A DNA stretch of 64,000 nt from an uncultured Muribaculaceae bacterium. GTDB lineage: Bacteria; Bacteroidota; Bacteroidia; Bacteroidales; Muribaculaceae. Under the pieces are notes generated by a model. The model saw only the letters and a list, made by a program, of their open reading frames with translations, was not told the DNA's origin and did no database searches. The stretch spans positions 1 to 64,000 of the forward strand of contig CAJUQP010000003.1 of assembly GCA_910588245.1 (NCBI GenBank), written 5' to 3'. The translations under genes and the position numbers were made by a program. Of this stretch, positions 1-8,768 are shown piece by piece; positions within the stretch are counted from its first letter, which is position 1; every line of letters begins with the position of its first letter.

Positions 1-52
<52 letters not shown>

Positions 53-107
53 GTTTTGCTTTGCTTTTTCAAGCTCGGGAAGCTCTCGTGTTTCCCTTTT
101 TGCGCTG

Positions 108-139
108 CAAAGTTACGGCGATTTTTTCATCCGTGCAAA
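108..139 (-). promoter_or_regulatory. Promoter of the tRNA-Gly gene
   Basis: On the minus strand TAACTTTG (108-115) matches the Bacteroidota -7 box TAnnTTTG and TTTG (136-139) the -33 box, with a 20-base spacer. It lies about 55 bases before the tRNA 5' end. Confidence 0.7.
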
Positions 140-271
140 TATTTTTTTAACTTTTTTCAACCGCCTCCATTCATCAATACTTCATATTTTTGATTTACAA
201 CAAATTCGAATCGCAATTTTTTTTGAAAATTTTACGAGATATTTCCCTGCAATCAGCCTTGAAACATGAAT

Positions 272-327
272 AACTAATTTTTTAGTTAAAAAACTAACAA
301 ATTAGTTGTATAACTAAAAAATTAGTT
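272..327 (+). promoter_or_regulatory. Three phased operator sites for a BlaI-type repressor
   Basis: Three 16-bp inverted repeats, each with perfect arms AACTAA and TTAGTT around a 4-base spacer, lie at 272-287 (spacer TTTT), 292-307 (CAAA) and 312-327 (AAAA). The centres are exactly 20 bp apart, about two helical turns, so dimers would sit on one face of the DNA. Site 2 overlaps the -33 box and site 3 fills the space between -33 and -7. BlaI/MecI/CopY repressors bind short palindromes at their own promoters, so autorepression by the next gene is the natural reading. Confidence 0.85.
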
Positions 328-336
328 TTACCTTTG
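306..336 (+). promoter_or_regulatory. Promoter of the blaI/blaR1-type operon
   Basis: TTG at 306-308 and TACCTTTG at 329-336 match the Bacteroidota -33 and -7 boxes with a 20-base spacer. It is embedded in the operator array. The gene starts at 378, leaving a leader of roughly 35 bases. Confidence 0.8.
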
Positions 337-377
337 CGTCATCAAATAAAAACACAAACCGCAAACGGCATAGCATT

Positions 378-761
378 ATGGACAAGAACAAGACACTTTC
401 ACCTAAAGAGGAGGAGATCATGAATTGCTTCTGGCATAACGGCCCCCTCTTCGTGCGAGAGATAGTGGATCTTCTCCCGGAACCACGCCCCCATTTCAAC
501 ACCGTCTCCACATTCGTGAGGGGCCTCGAGACAAAAGGATGGCTTGAACACCGGCAGCTTGGAAATTCATTCCAATACATCCCGCTTGTGTCGATCAGCG
601 AATACAGGGCAAGCACGTTGTCAAGAATGGTCGACCGTCTATTCGGCCGCAACTATCTCAGTTTCGTCTCCACCCTTGTAAAGGATGAGAAGATCTCTAC
701 CGACGAGCTCCGCGAACTGATCGACAAAGTAGAGAGCCACAATATTCAGGACAATCAATAA
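378..761 (+). CDS. BlaI/MecI/CopY-family transcriptional repressor
   Basis: The 127-residue protein has the BlaI/MecI winged helix at its N-terminus (LSPKEEEIMNCFW, then FNTVSTFVRGLETKGWLEH as recognition helix and wing) and a short C-terminal dimerisation part (about 75-127), the normal size of the family. It ends 5 bases before the M56 peptidase gene, so the two form an operon of the BlaI-BlaR1 type. In such pairs the sensor peptidase, on receiving a signal, triggers cleavage of the repressor. The operator array just upstream indicates autoregulation. No beta-lactamase is adjacent, so the inducer and any further targets are unknown. Confidence 0.93.
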   Translation: MDKNKTLSPKEEEIMNCFWHNGPLFVREIVDLLPEPRPHFNTVSTFVRGLETKGWLEHRQLGNSFQYIPLVSISEYRASTLSRMVDRLFGRNYLSFVSTLVKDEKISTDELRELIDKVESHNIQDNQ

Positions 762-766
762 AAACA

Positions 767-2416
767 ATGATTATGGGCGCATTCCTTATATATATGATAG
801 AAGTGGCCGTGATCATGTCGGTGCTCTATCTCGGCTACAAATGGATGCTTGCCTCCGCCACCTTCCATTCATTCAACAGAATAATCCTCGCAGGCATCTA
901 CGCGGCATCCTTCCTCATACCATTTGCAGTGCCATTCCTCTCCTTCACCACCCAGACAGCAGCCGTCGAGATCGGCATGCCGGTGGCGGTGGCAGTCGCC
1001 GAGAGAATACCGGACTCTATGGAAACCGTCAGTCAGGTCGAGATACCATGGCGCACAATAGTCTACTCGATCTACATCATCGGTTTCGCAGTCGCGCTTA
1101 CAGTAACTGCCATTTCAGCTGTAAAGGTCGCGCGCATCTTTCGGGTAAGCACTCCCCTTCCCGGCCATCCTGACGCGCGGCTTTCGACGATGGCATCATC
1201 GCCATTCAGCTGGGCGGGACTGATAGTCGTGACCGACTCAGACCTTGACGAGAACCTTGATATTGTGCTCGCCCACGAAAGAGAGCATCTGCGCCGCCGC
1301 CACTGGATAGATCTCGCCTTAGCGCAGATTGTGACACTGTTCCAATGGTTCTCCCCCGCCGCATGGCTCATGATGCGCGAACTTAAGGCCGTGCATGAAT
1401 TTGAGGTCGACGATGAGATCTCAGCATCCGATCCCTACGCATATCAGATGATGTTAATAAAAAAGACCGCCGGCTCGAGTTTCCCGACCTTCGCCGACAG
1501 TCTGAATAGTCAACTTAAATTAAGAATAACTATGATGTTGTCAAAAAAATCCAAAGGAAGCCGGCGCATAGCCGCCGCCGCTCTCCTGCCTATGGCAGCC
1601 TTAGCCGCCCTGGCACTCAGTCAGCCCGCAGTGGCCGATGTGTTCTCAGTGATCAATCCTACGGTTTCCGACCGCGAAGTTAATGATTTTTCCTCTCCCT
1701 TGCAAATCGAGGAAGCAAAGACAGTAGATGGAGATCGTGCTAACACTTCTGATGTGTCTACAAATGATGTTGAGAAATCGGTTCCTTCCGCTACAGAAAC
1801 CGAAGACACTGTTGCAGAAATGAATGAGGACATACCTGAACCACAGAAAAAATCGGATATTAAAGCCCAGACAGGCAAAAAGACCGTGTATCTTCTTGAC
1901 GGAAAGCCCTTCAAAGGAGACCTCAGCAAAATAGATCCAGAAGCAATCGCCGCAATGAATGTGCGCGGGGCTACCGACGAGTATCCCAACGGATATATCG
2001 AAATCTTCACAAAAGAATATGCAAAGACACATGAGATTCCACAAGTGAAATCTCAAAACCGCGATTCAAACAAAGGCAAGGAGATCTATGTCGCTGTTGA
2101 AAAGCAGGCAGAATACCCCGGCGGCCTACCAGAACTAATGAAATTCCTCGCAGACCATGTGAAATATCCCGAGGGTCCGTATGAAAATACACGTGTGATT
2201 GTCAAGTTTGTCATCAATAAGGATGGCCATGTATCGGATCCGGTCATAGTCAGATCCGGAGGAGAGCGTTTCGACGCGGAGTCTCTGCGTGTCGTAGGGT
2301 TAATGCCCAAATGGATTCCAGCGGAAAACAACGGACAACCTGTGGACTCATATTACACGATACCAATCATGTTCCGCGCAAAGGATGACGCCACAAAGGA
2401 AAACCCCGCCAAATAA
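767..2416 (+). CDS. BlaR1-type M56 membrane metallopeptidase with TonB C-terminal domain
   Basis: This 549-residue membrane protein has hydrophobic segments near 5-27, 38-60 and 97-120, then the zinc-peptidase motif HEREH at 170-174 with a downstream HEFEVDDE that can supply the third ligand. Another membrane segment lies near 268-290. The rest is a periplasmic linker and a C-terminal domain of the TonB C-terminal fold (about 450-540; EYPGG start, VIVKFVINKDGHV). M56-TonB fusions are common in Bacteroidota. Partner is the repressor 5 bases upstream. Start may be codon 1 or 3 (ATGATTATG). Signal and ligand are unknown; the usual penicillin-binding sensor domain is absent. Confidence 0.88.
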   Translation: MIMGAFLIYMIEVAVIMSVLYLGYKWMLASATFHSFNRIILAGIYAASFLIPFAVPFLSFTTQTAAVEIGMPVAVAVAERIPDSMETVSQVEIPWRTIVYSIYIIGFAVALTVTAISAVKVARIFRVSTPLPGHPDARLSTMASSPFSWAGLIVVTDSDLDENLDIVLAHEREHLRRRHWIDLALAQIVTLFQWFSPAAWLMMRELKAVHEFEVDDEISASDPYAYQMMLIKKTAGSSFPTFADSLNSQLKLRITMMLSKKSKGSRRIAAAALLPMAALAALALSQPAVADVFSVINPTVSDREVNDFSSPLQIEEAKTVDGDRANTSDVSTNDVEKSVPSATETEDTVAEMNEDIPEPQKKSDIKAQTGKKTVYLLDGKPFKGDLSKIDPEAIAAMNVRGATDEYPNGYIEIFTKEYAKTHEIPQVKSQNRDSNKGKEIYVAVEKQAEYPGGLPELMKFLADHVKYPEGPYENTRVIVKFVINKDGHVSDPVIVRSGGERFDAESLRVVGLMPKWIPAENNGQPVDSYYTIPIMFRAKDDATKENPAK

Positions 2417-2470
2417 ATCCTAATCCTGCATAAAGCGCATTGATGCGCATTCAATTAGTTTTCTCACGAT

Positions 2471-2506
2471 GAAAGCCTGTGTGCCATTTTTGACATACAG
2501 GCTTTC
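2471..2506 (+). terminator. Hairpin terminator after the M56 peptidase gene
   Basis: GAAAGCCTGT (2471-2480) pairs perfectly with ACAGGCTTTC (2497-2506); a short T-containing tract follows. It separates the blaI/blaR1-type operon from crcB. Confidence 0.7.
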
Positions 2507-2605
2507 CTTATTCCTACTCACCAAGAGCATATTCCGTCAATATCATGCAATATTATCACGATAGCATCTGTTAACAAAATAAAACAAATTAAAGTATTCC
2601 ATATA

Positions 2606-2977
2606 ATGATCAAATCAATGCTTATAGCAGGTTGCGGCGGTTTTGCCGGCACATGCGGGCGCTTCCTTATGGGCAAACTCTGCGCACACATGTTTCATGG
2701 GTCTTTCCCAATGAGCACATTCATGGTCAATCTTTTAGGCTGTTTCCTTATAGGACTGTTTTTCGGGATTATCGAGAAGCACCACATAATGACTCCAGAA
2801 GAAAATTTGCTTCTGATCACAGGTTTCTGCGGCGGCTTCACCACTTTCTCCACTTTTGCAAACGACATATGGGTACTCGGCAATAAAGGGAACTGGACTA
2901 TCAGCGCGTTATATCTTGCAGCGAGCGTCATTTGCGGCATTATTCTTGTCTGGACAGGAAGGGCAATCATCAAATAG
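2606..2977 (+). CDS. crcB: Fluoride ion channel CrcB/Fluc
   Basis: At 123 residues this is the normal size of a Fluc subunit, with four membrane segments. It shows the family marks: GGFAGTCGRF near the N-terminus, NLLGCFLIG in the second helix (pore Asn) and GFCGGFTTFSTF in the third (phenylalanine box and Na+ site). Fluc channels work as antiparallel dimers in the inner membrane and let F- leave the cell. Only 30 bases separate it from the next gene, so the two may be co-transcribed. I see no crcB-type fluoride riboswitch in the 190 bases upstream, only the terminator of the preceding operon. Confidence 0.95.
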   Translation: MIKSMLIAGCGGFAGTCGRFLMGKLCAHMFHGSFPMSTFMVNLLGCFLIGLFFGIIEKHHIMTPEENLLLITGFCGGFTTFSTFANDIWVLGNKGNWTISALYLAASVICGIILVWTGRAIIK

Positions 2978-3007
2978 ACATATACCCAATAACAGGAATA
3001 GCGGCAT

Positions 3008-4288
3008 ATGACATTTACATTCAGCGGAGTAACGATACTCGGAATGATTCTTTCCGGGATTATCTCCTTTTTCATCGCCCTGATAGCCTATCCTCATTGC
3101 GTGGGGTATGCAATGAGACTTCCGGAACCCTCAATACCGACCAAACGAGGATTAACAGGTTCGGCAATCCCATTGCTATTATGCATATCCGTCAATACAT
3201 TTTTTCTATTTTCCATAAGACTGCTGACATTTACATCAATAACACTTCTTGTCATAATCACAATTGTCCTAACCGTATTCTTCACAAGATTAACAAAGAG
3301 GTATATCCAAGACAAATACCCGGATAATGTCATAAGATCGTCAGGCAAGCGAGGAACTCTCACAAAGGCACAATACTCCATGATTCAGATGGCGGTTTTA
3401 ATGCTGTTTCTTCCGACATTGGTTTATACGGGAACCGGCAACCTCATCCTATATCTGCTGCCAGACACGACTATAGTCACAGAAACACCATCAGGATATG
3501 CATATTCAATCTCATACGGATGGCCAAAGGGAGAAACGGCCCAAATGACAAAAAGTTATCTCCACAATCACACTCATGAAACATTGTATATAACGAATGT
3601 ACTCTATGCCATTCCGGGGAAGCACGACTACAATGATTTCTCCGTATCAGAACCTTATCCCCCTGAAAGTTTCACCCAACTTTCCAGACGCCCGGAGTAT
3701 GTCATGACAGGTATTCCCCTGATAAGACAACACGTTTCCACAAAATCCGGTCCCCAACGGAGATTCGCATCATATCTTGTCGACAACGACATGCTTGACA
3801 AGTTTAAGAACGCCCGTATGAATATCTATAATCTCTATCCTAATCATGAGACGTCGCTCGGTATTCCTTCCAGAGCTTACATAACAGACTCTGAGAAAAT
3901 ATTCAAGTATCAAGATGAAATCAACCGGAAACTTAAGATATCCGGAAATGATCTTAATCCCGATACTCCTTACATAGACCATCTGCCGTCTTTTCCGGGA
4001 GGAGAAGAGGCCATAAAGAAATATATAGCCAGCAATATCAGATATCCTAAATTCGCTAAAATGACAGGCAGCGAAGGAACGGTAGCGGTGGACTTCACAG
4101 TCACAGCTGATGGCCGCACCGTCGACATCAGCATTGCAAGATCGGTTGATCCGTCGCTCGACAATGAAGCCATGCGAATCATAGAAGAGATGCCACGCTG
4201 GAATCCCGGAATATTAAACTCCCATCCCGCACCCTGCCGCATGACGCTACCGGTGCGGTTCATCCTGCCGACAGACGAAACCGAGTAA
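3008..4288 (+). CDS. Membrane protein with periplasmic TonB C-terminal domain
   Basis: The 426-residue protein has four predicted membrane segments (about 5-27, 50-70, 73-95 and 130-155), a long periplasmic middle with no domain I recognise (160-320), and a TonB C-terminal fold at about 325-420 (PSFPGGEEAIKKYIASNIRYP, and VAVDFTVTADGRTV). It lacks the single N-terminal anchor and Pro-rich spacer of a true TonB, so energy transduction is doubtful. In Bacteroidota such domains decorate many membrane proteins. It sits 30 bases after crcB. The specific role is unknown. Confidence 0.72.
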   Translation: MTFTFSGVTILGMILSGIISFFIALIAYPHCVGYAMRLPEPSIPTKRGLTGSAIPLLLCISVNTFFLFSIRLLTFTSITLLVIITIVLTVFFTRLTKRYIQDKYPDNVIRSSGKRGTLTKAQYSMIQMAVLMLFLPTLVYTGTGNLILYLLPDTTIVTETPSGYAYSISYGWPKGETAQMTKSYLHNHTHETLYITNVLYAIPGKHDYNDFSVSEPYPPESFTQLSRRPEYVMTGIPLIRQHVSTKSGPQRRFASYLVDNDMLDKFKNARMNIYNLYPNHETSLGIPSRAYITDSEKIFKYQDEINRKLKISGNDLNPDTPYIDHLPSFPGGEEAIKKYIASNIRYPKFAKMTGSEGTVAVDFTVTADGRTVDISIARSVDPSLDNEAMRIIEEMPRWNPGILNSHPAPCRMTLPVRFILPTDETE

Positions 4289-4522
4289 CACAGCACTACA
4301 AACGTACGAATTAGAATAAGCCTGCATATTTCAGCCCTTTAGAGCGCTTTCCTTCAATCTAAGAAGCGCTCTCAGGAAAAATTCAATTTTTTTGGAGAAA
4401 AAGTGGGGTATGTCGGATAAATTCATTAATTTCGCGACATCAGGACTCATCGAATTGACCGGCACTCATCGAAGGCTGTCTTTCCTTTGATTCCAAAAAA
4501 CTTTATCTAACCTACCTTAAAA

Positions 4523-5695
4523 ATGAAAAAAACACTTATCGCTCTCGCAGCTCTGCTTTCGGCAGGATCGCTATGCGCCCAGAGTTATGTATTTACAGTC
4601 ACCGACAGCGTGCCGGTGACACCCGTGAAAAACCAGGCCCGTACCGGCACATGCTGGTGCTTCGCCACAACCTCCTTCATGGAATCCGAACTTCTGAGGA
4701 AAGGGAAAGGCGAGCACGACCTCTCAGAGATGTTCATCGTGCGCCAGAAACTCAAAAACCAGCTTGAAGACAACTACCTGCGTCGCGGCAACGGCAACAT
4801 AGGCCCCGGCAGTCTCAGTCCGTCGTACATCCACGCTTTCCGGCAAGTCGGCATCGTACCGGAAGAGGTCTACAATGGAATCAACTATGATTCAAAGACA
4901 CATAATCACGGAGAACTTATGCCCATGCTCCATGCAGTGGCCGACGTGGCCATCAAATCGAAGAACCGTTCTCCACAGTATTATCAGGTAGTCGACGGAA
5001 TACTCGACACGTATCTCGGGAAAGTACCTGAGAAATTCACATATAAGGGGAAAGAATACACTCCCAAGAGCTTCGCCCAGTCGCTCGGCCTTAACATGGA
5101 CGATTATGTCAACCTGACCAGCTTCACCCATCATCCCTACTATGAGAGCTTCATCCTTGAAGTACCCGACAACTGGGAACACGCGTCGATGTATAACCTT
5201 CCGCTCGATGAACTGATGCAGACAATCGACGGAGCCTTAAGCAACGGCTACTCCGTATGCTGGGACGGCGATGTCAGCGAGAAAGGCTTCGCCTTCAAGA
5301 ACGGAGCCGCCATCAATCCCGAAATCAACGACCTGTCGAGGTTCAAGCCTGCTGATACAGCCCGTTTCTCCGCAATGAAACCCGGCGAACGCCTTGATGA
5401 GATACTGAAATTCGAGAAACCTTATCCGGAAGTTGCCGTGACACCTGAGATCCGCCAGAAAGGATTTGAATCATTTGTCACCACAGACGACCATCTGATG
5501 CATCTCACAGGGATCGCGAAAGATCAGAACGGCACCAAATATTATGTGACCAAGAATTCATGGGGAACCGAACGCAACGATAACAAAGGCTATCTCAATA
5601 TGTCAGACAGCTTTGTCAGGGCCAAGACCATTTACGTCATGATGCACAAGGATGCGCTGCCCAAGGAGCTTAGAAAACGACTCGGCATAAAATGA
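4523..5695 (+). CDS. Exported C1B cysteine peptidase (aminopeptidase C / bleomycin hydrolase type)
   Basis: The 390-residue protein starts with a signal peptide (cleavage near LCAQ-SY, residue 20). The catalytic centre is visible: Gln38 and Cys44 in NQARTGTCW, His324 in HLMHLTG and Asn345 in KNSWG. These are the C1 papain-type residues in the order and spacing of the C1B (PepC/bleomycin hydrolase) group, which act as aminopeptidases. The export signal points to peptide degradation in the periplasm, unlike cytoplasmic PepC of Firmicutes. It is a single gene, closed by the strong hairpin at 5721-5759. A TAATTTCG box at 4427-4434 may be its -7 element. Confidence 0.9.
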   Translation: MKKTLIALAALLSAGSLCAQSYVFTVTDSVPVTPVKNQARTGTCWCFATTSFMESELLRKGKGEHDLSEMFIVRQKLKNQLEDNYLRRGNGNIGPGSLSPSYIHAFRQVGIVPEEVYNGINYDSKTHNHGELMPMLHAVADVAIKSKNRSPQYYQVVDGILDTYLGKVPEKFTYKGKEYTPKSFAQSLGLNMDDYVNLTSFTHHPYYESFILEVPDNWEHASMYNLPLDELMQTIDGALSNGYSVCWDGDVSEKGFAFKNGAAINPEINDLSRFKPADTARFSAMKPGERLDEILKFEKPYPEVAVTPEIRQKGFESFVTTDDHLMHLTGIAKDQNGTKYYVTKNSWGTERNDNKGYLNMSDSFVRAKTIYVMMHKDALPKELRKRLGIK

Positions 5696-5720
5696 CGATG
5701 CAAGGTCATTAAAAAAAATG

Positions 5721-5759
5721 ATGGAATCCCGTTGAGCCTGAGGCTCAACGGGATTCCAT
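5721..5759. terminator. Bidirectional terminator between convergent genes
   Basis: A near-perfect 18-bp hairpin with arms ATGGAATCCCGTTGAGCC and its complement, closed by a 3-base loop, has A-rich sequence on the left and TTTT on the right. It can therefore stop transcription from both the peptidase gene (plus) and the porin gene (minus). Confidence 0.85.
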
Positions 5760-5795
5760 GTTTTGAGTACGTTCAGTCACAACCAATAAAAGGCA

Positions 5796-6986
5796 TCAAA
5801 ACTTGAACATTATACGTGCCTGTATGATATTCTCGTGACGTTTGTGCATCACGTCGCTGCCCCAGACATTGGTGTAGGAATAGCGCAGACGGCAAGTCAC
5901 GTATTTGTTGACATAATAATTGAAAGTGACGGAATAGTCGTTGGATATGCCGCCGAATATATCGGCACTCTTGTCGCGACCGTTTGTGTAGCTGTAGCCG
6001 AGCACACATTCAAGCGTCTTTGCTCCGGGGGTGGCCAGGCCTGCGTCGCCATGCGAGTATCCATACTGCGAATCGCCAATGAGAAGAGTGCGGAAAAGTC
6101 CGTAGACGCCCTGCGCCTTATACGACGGCAGACCATTCTTCCGTTGCACGTTCATATAGTAATACTGTCCCTCAAGAGCCACACGGTCTTTGGAGAAAAG
6201 CCATTCCGGGGAAAGTTTCACAAGTCCCTTGGCATCACTTACATTAGCGCCAAGCATATCGACTTTGGAGACACGGGTAGGGAACTGACAGCTGAAATCA
6301 AAATATCCCGGAGACACATAGGGATTACCCTCATCATCGATCAGCTTCTTATGCATTGCGCTCTGATACCAGCCAGACATTCCGATCTGAACAACCTGCC
6401 CGGTGGCATGATACGGACGCCACACAAGACGAGTGGTTGCTCCGGCACTCACTTTGCCATAGTCACTCGCGGGAGTGGAAATGGAAGTACCGGCCATGAC
6501 ACTCACTCCTGCGAAGAAATCCCCCTTATCATGCACATATTGTATGCCGAGGTTACGACCGGTGGCATTGAAATATGTATCGCATGAGGATACCTCCATC
6601 GATGGTTTCATACTACTCGAGGTTGCGGCGTTAAGACCGAACTGGTGCACGAAATATCCGGCTTTCACATAGTTGAAGTCATTGAAAGAATATTGGATGA
6701 ATACATCCTTCATGCTGAGCTTTCCAAAACCATAGCCAATATCGATCTTGCCACTCCATTTTCCGTATGACACTTTCGCACCAAGACGAACATCAGGGAT
6801 AGCAACACCATCGGCGAATCCATCGCCATCGGGAGCATATATGGCACCGTCGGCAAGGATACGTCCCGAAGGGGAGAATTTAAACTTAGGCTGATCGGAA
6901 TCATCCTGCCCATATACTGCAGCCGGCATGACAAACATGGCCGAGAGCAATGTCACGAATATAGACTTTCTTGTTGTTGATTTCAT
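5796..6986 (-). CDS. Outer-membrane porin, phosphate-selective O/P type
   Basis: I take the start at 6986 (MKSTTRKSIF), which gives a clean signal peptide ending at VYGQ; an upstream in-frame ATG at 7043 would add 19 residues that do not fit a signal sequence. The mature part (about 370 residues) is a run of alternating beta-strands ending in aromatic FKF, typical of outer-membrane barrels. Patterns such as VKAGYFVHQFGLN and TSSSMKPSME followed by a GRNLGIQY strand match the phosphate-selective porin O/P family. It is divergent from a secreted glucose-1-phosphatase-like gene, which fits uptake of released phosphate. The actual ion selectivity is inferred. Confidence 0.75.
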   Translation of the reverse strand: MKSTTRKSIFVTLLSAMFVMPAAVYGQDDSDQPKFKFSPSGRILADGAIYAPDGDGFADGVAIPDVRLGAKVSYGKWSGKIDIGYGFGKLSMKDVFIQYSFNDFNYVKAGYFVHQFGLNAATSSSMKPSMEVSSCDTYFNATGRNLGIQYVHDKGDFFAGVSVMAGTSISTPASDYGKVSAGATTRLVWRPYHATGQVVQIGMSGWYQSAMHKKLIDDEGNPYVSPGYFDFSCQFPTRVSKVDMLGANVSDAKGLVKLSPEWLFSKDRVALEGQYYYMNVQRKNGLPSYKAQGVYGLFRTLLIGDSQYGYSHGDAGLATPGAKTLECVLGYSYTNGRDKSADIFGGISNDYSVTFNYYVNKYVTCRLRYSYTNVWGSDVMHKRHENIIQARIMFKF

Positions 6987-7383
6987 AGTAGGATCTTTAG
7001 CTTTTAAGAGATCTTCATAAATGGTAGCCGCGCTGGCTAACATCTATTCCGACCCGAATTCTGGGTTAACTTCCGTGGGAGACCCACGTCATTATAGTTT
7101 CAGGACATATCGCACTTTTTCAACAAACATTTTTCACCTATGTTCACTTAGTTTCACAAAAACTTCATAATTAAAAAATTTTTATGATTATTGAACCAAT
7201 AACAATCTCTTATGTTGAATTGATGTAGTTTCTTGATATATCGCTCCGGCAACACTATCCTGCGTTGAAAGAGATATCTCGCAGCAATCATGATTGTCGG
7301 CAAGAATTGTTTGAATTTATTCTCACAATATGATCAGAAAAACAACACAAACGTTTTTGCAGACCACGAAAAACTTAATCTCT
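6987..7383. other. Divergent intergenic region, porin / phosphatase
   Basis: This roughly 400-base A/T-rich gap has no gene I can support. It must carry the two divergent promoters, but I find no clear TAnnTTTG box on either strand, so expression may depend on an activator. No classical Pho-type repeat is obvious by eye. Confidence 0.5.
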
Positions 7384-8688
7384 ATGAAAAGCAAACTGTT
7401 TACCCTCTGTCTCACCCTCTTTCTATCAGTTCCGTCCATAGGCTTCGCCCAAGCACAGAGAAGTCAGGAATTCAAAGACAAATATAAATTGAAAGAGGCC
7501 GTAGTGCTGAGCCGCCATAACATCCGTTCCCCACTTTCAGACAGTAAAAGCGCGCTCGGACGCATCACTCCCCATCAATGGAATAAATGGACAGCCGCCA
7601 AGAGTGAGCTCACAAACCGCGGAGGCGTGCTTGAGACCCAGATGGGTCAGTATTTCCGCAAATGGGCCGTAGATGCCGGACTCTTCCCAGAGAATTATGT
7701 GCCTACGGCCGATGACCTCAACGTAATCGCCAACTCGATGCAACGCTGCATCGCTACGGCACAATATTTCTCCTCGGGATTCATGCCAGTGGGAGGAGTG
7801 ACAGTCAACCATCGCTACACACCCAGCAAGATGGATCCTCTCTTCAATCCGCAGCTCACAAAAGTCAATCCGGCATTCGTGGCCGAAGCCATGAAACAGA
7901 TCAACGCAATGGGTGGTGAAAAAGGAATAGTCGGCATCAACGAAGCCATAGCTCCTGACTACGCGATGATCATAGATGTGCTTGATATCGACAAATCGCC
8001 CATGGCAAAGGAGAAGGATCCATATCTAAAGGCGCTCGACAACTACAACACCGAGATCGTATTCGAGAAATTCAAGGAACCGGCCATGAAATCCGGATCG
8101 GCGCTTAAAGAGCTCAATTCGGCAAGCGACGCGTTCATACTCCAGTATTACGAACAACCCGATACTCTAGCAGCGGCATTCGGACATAAGATAAGCCGCA
8201 AGGACTGGGAAAAGATCGCCCATGTGAAGGACACCTATCAGGACGTGCTCTTCGCGACTCCGATAGTAGCGACAAACGTAGCATATCCGCTTGTGCAATA
8301 CATGTATGACGAGCTGCGATCGCCCGACCGCAAATTCACATTCCTCGTGGGACACGACAGCAACCTCTCCGCAGTGGGCACCGCTCTTGGAGTGGAGGAA
8401 TATGAACTTCCCAACGCTATCGAAAAGAAAACGCCGATCGGCTCAAAAATAGTGATTGAAAAATTCACAGGCCCTGACGGTGAGGAATATGCAGATCTCA
8501 ACATTGTCTATCAGTCTGTAGACCAGTTGCGCGACATGTCGCTTCTCGATCTCGACAATCCCCCGATGATCTATCCCCTGTCGCTGAAAGGTCTTGAGAA
8601 AAACATCGACGGACTATACAAAATGGCCGACGTTGCCCAGCGCTTCGAAGAGGCTATCGCAGCATATCAGGCAATTCCCGCCGAATAA
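7384..8688 (+). CDS. Exported histidine acid phosphatase, glucose-1-phosphatase (Agp) type
   Basis: The start at 7384 gives a proper signal peptide (MKSKLFTLCL... cleaved near GFAQA); the in-frame ATG at 7330 would put 18 polar residues in front of it. The 434-residue protein has the branch-2 histidine phosphatase motif as SRHNIRSPL (His45 nucleophile, Arg44, Arg48) and the C-terminal VGHDSNL with the proton donor Asp. SRHN in place of the usual RHG, GGVLE, the NSMQRCIATAQYF block and the KTPIGSKIV block all agree with E. coli Agp. It should release phosphate from glucose-1-phosphate and related esters in the periplasm, next to a divergent porin gene. Confidence 0.88.
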   Translation: MKSKLFTLCLTLFLSVPSIGFAQAQRSQEFKDKYKLKEAVVLSRHNIRSPLSDSKSALGRITPHQWNKWTAAKSELTNRGGVLETQMGQYFRKWAVDAGLFPENYVPTADDLNVIANSMQRCIATAQYFSSGFMPVGGVTVNHRYTPSKMDPLFNPQLTKVNPAFVAEAMKQINAMGGEKGIVGINEAIAPDYAMIIDVLDIDKSPMAKEKDPYLKALDNYNTEIVFEKFKEPAMKSGSALKELNSASDAFILQYYEQPDTLAAAFGHKISRKDWEKIAHVKDTYQDVLFATPIVATNVAYPLVQYMYDELRSPDRKFTFLVGHDSNLSAVGTALGVEEYELPNAIEKKTPIGSKIVIEKFTGPDGEEYADLNIVYQSVDQLRDMSLLDLDNPPMIYPLSLKGLEKNIDGLYKMADVAQRFEEAIAAYQAIPAE

Positions 8689-8718
8689 TCAGATCAATTC
8701 CCGCCACTACACTTGCAA

Positions 8719-8768
8719 ATTGAGAGACAAACCTTCGTGCTTTGCATGCGAAGGTTTTGTCTCTCAAT
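8719..8768 (+). terminator. Terminator after the phosphatase gene
   Basis: ATTGAGAGACAAACCTTCG (from 8719) pairs with the segment ending at 8768, with one bulged base, and T-rich sequence follows. The right arm also contains the -33 box of the next gene. Confidence 0.75.

Larger units (their letters stand above)
53..377. other. Divergent intergenic region, tRNA-Gly / blaI-type gene
   Basis: This 325-base stretch has no gene. It holds the tRNA promoter (108-139), a very A/T-rich middle (120-270) with nothing recognisable, and the operator array and promoter of the repressor gene (272-336). Confidence 0.8.

Noticed and set aside
2417..2605. Fluoride riboswitch before crcB
   Set aside because: The region contains a terminator and A/T-rich sequence; no pseudoknot-type crcB motif is visible.
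5835..6587. Plus-strand open frame of 250 codons opposite the porin gene
   Set aside because: No family pattern, and the minus strand gives a complete signal peptide and beta-barrel.
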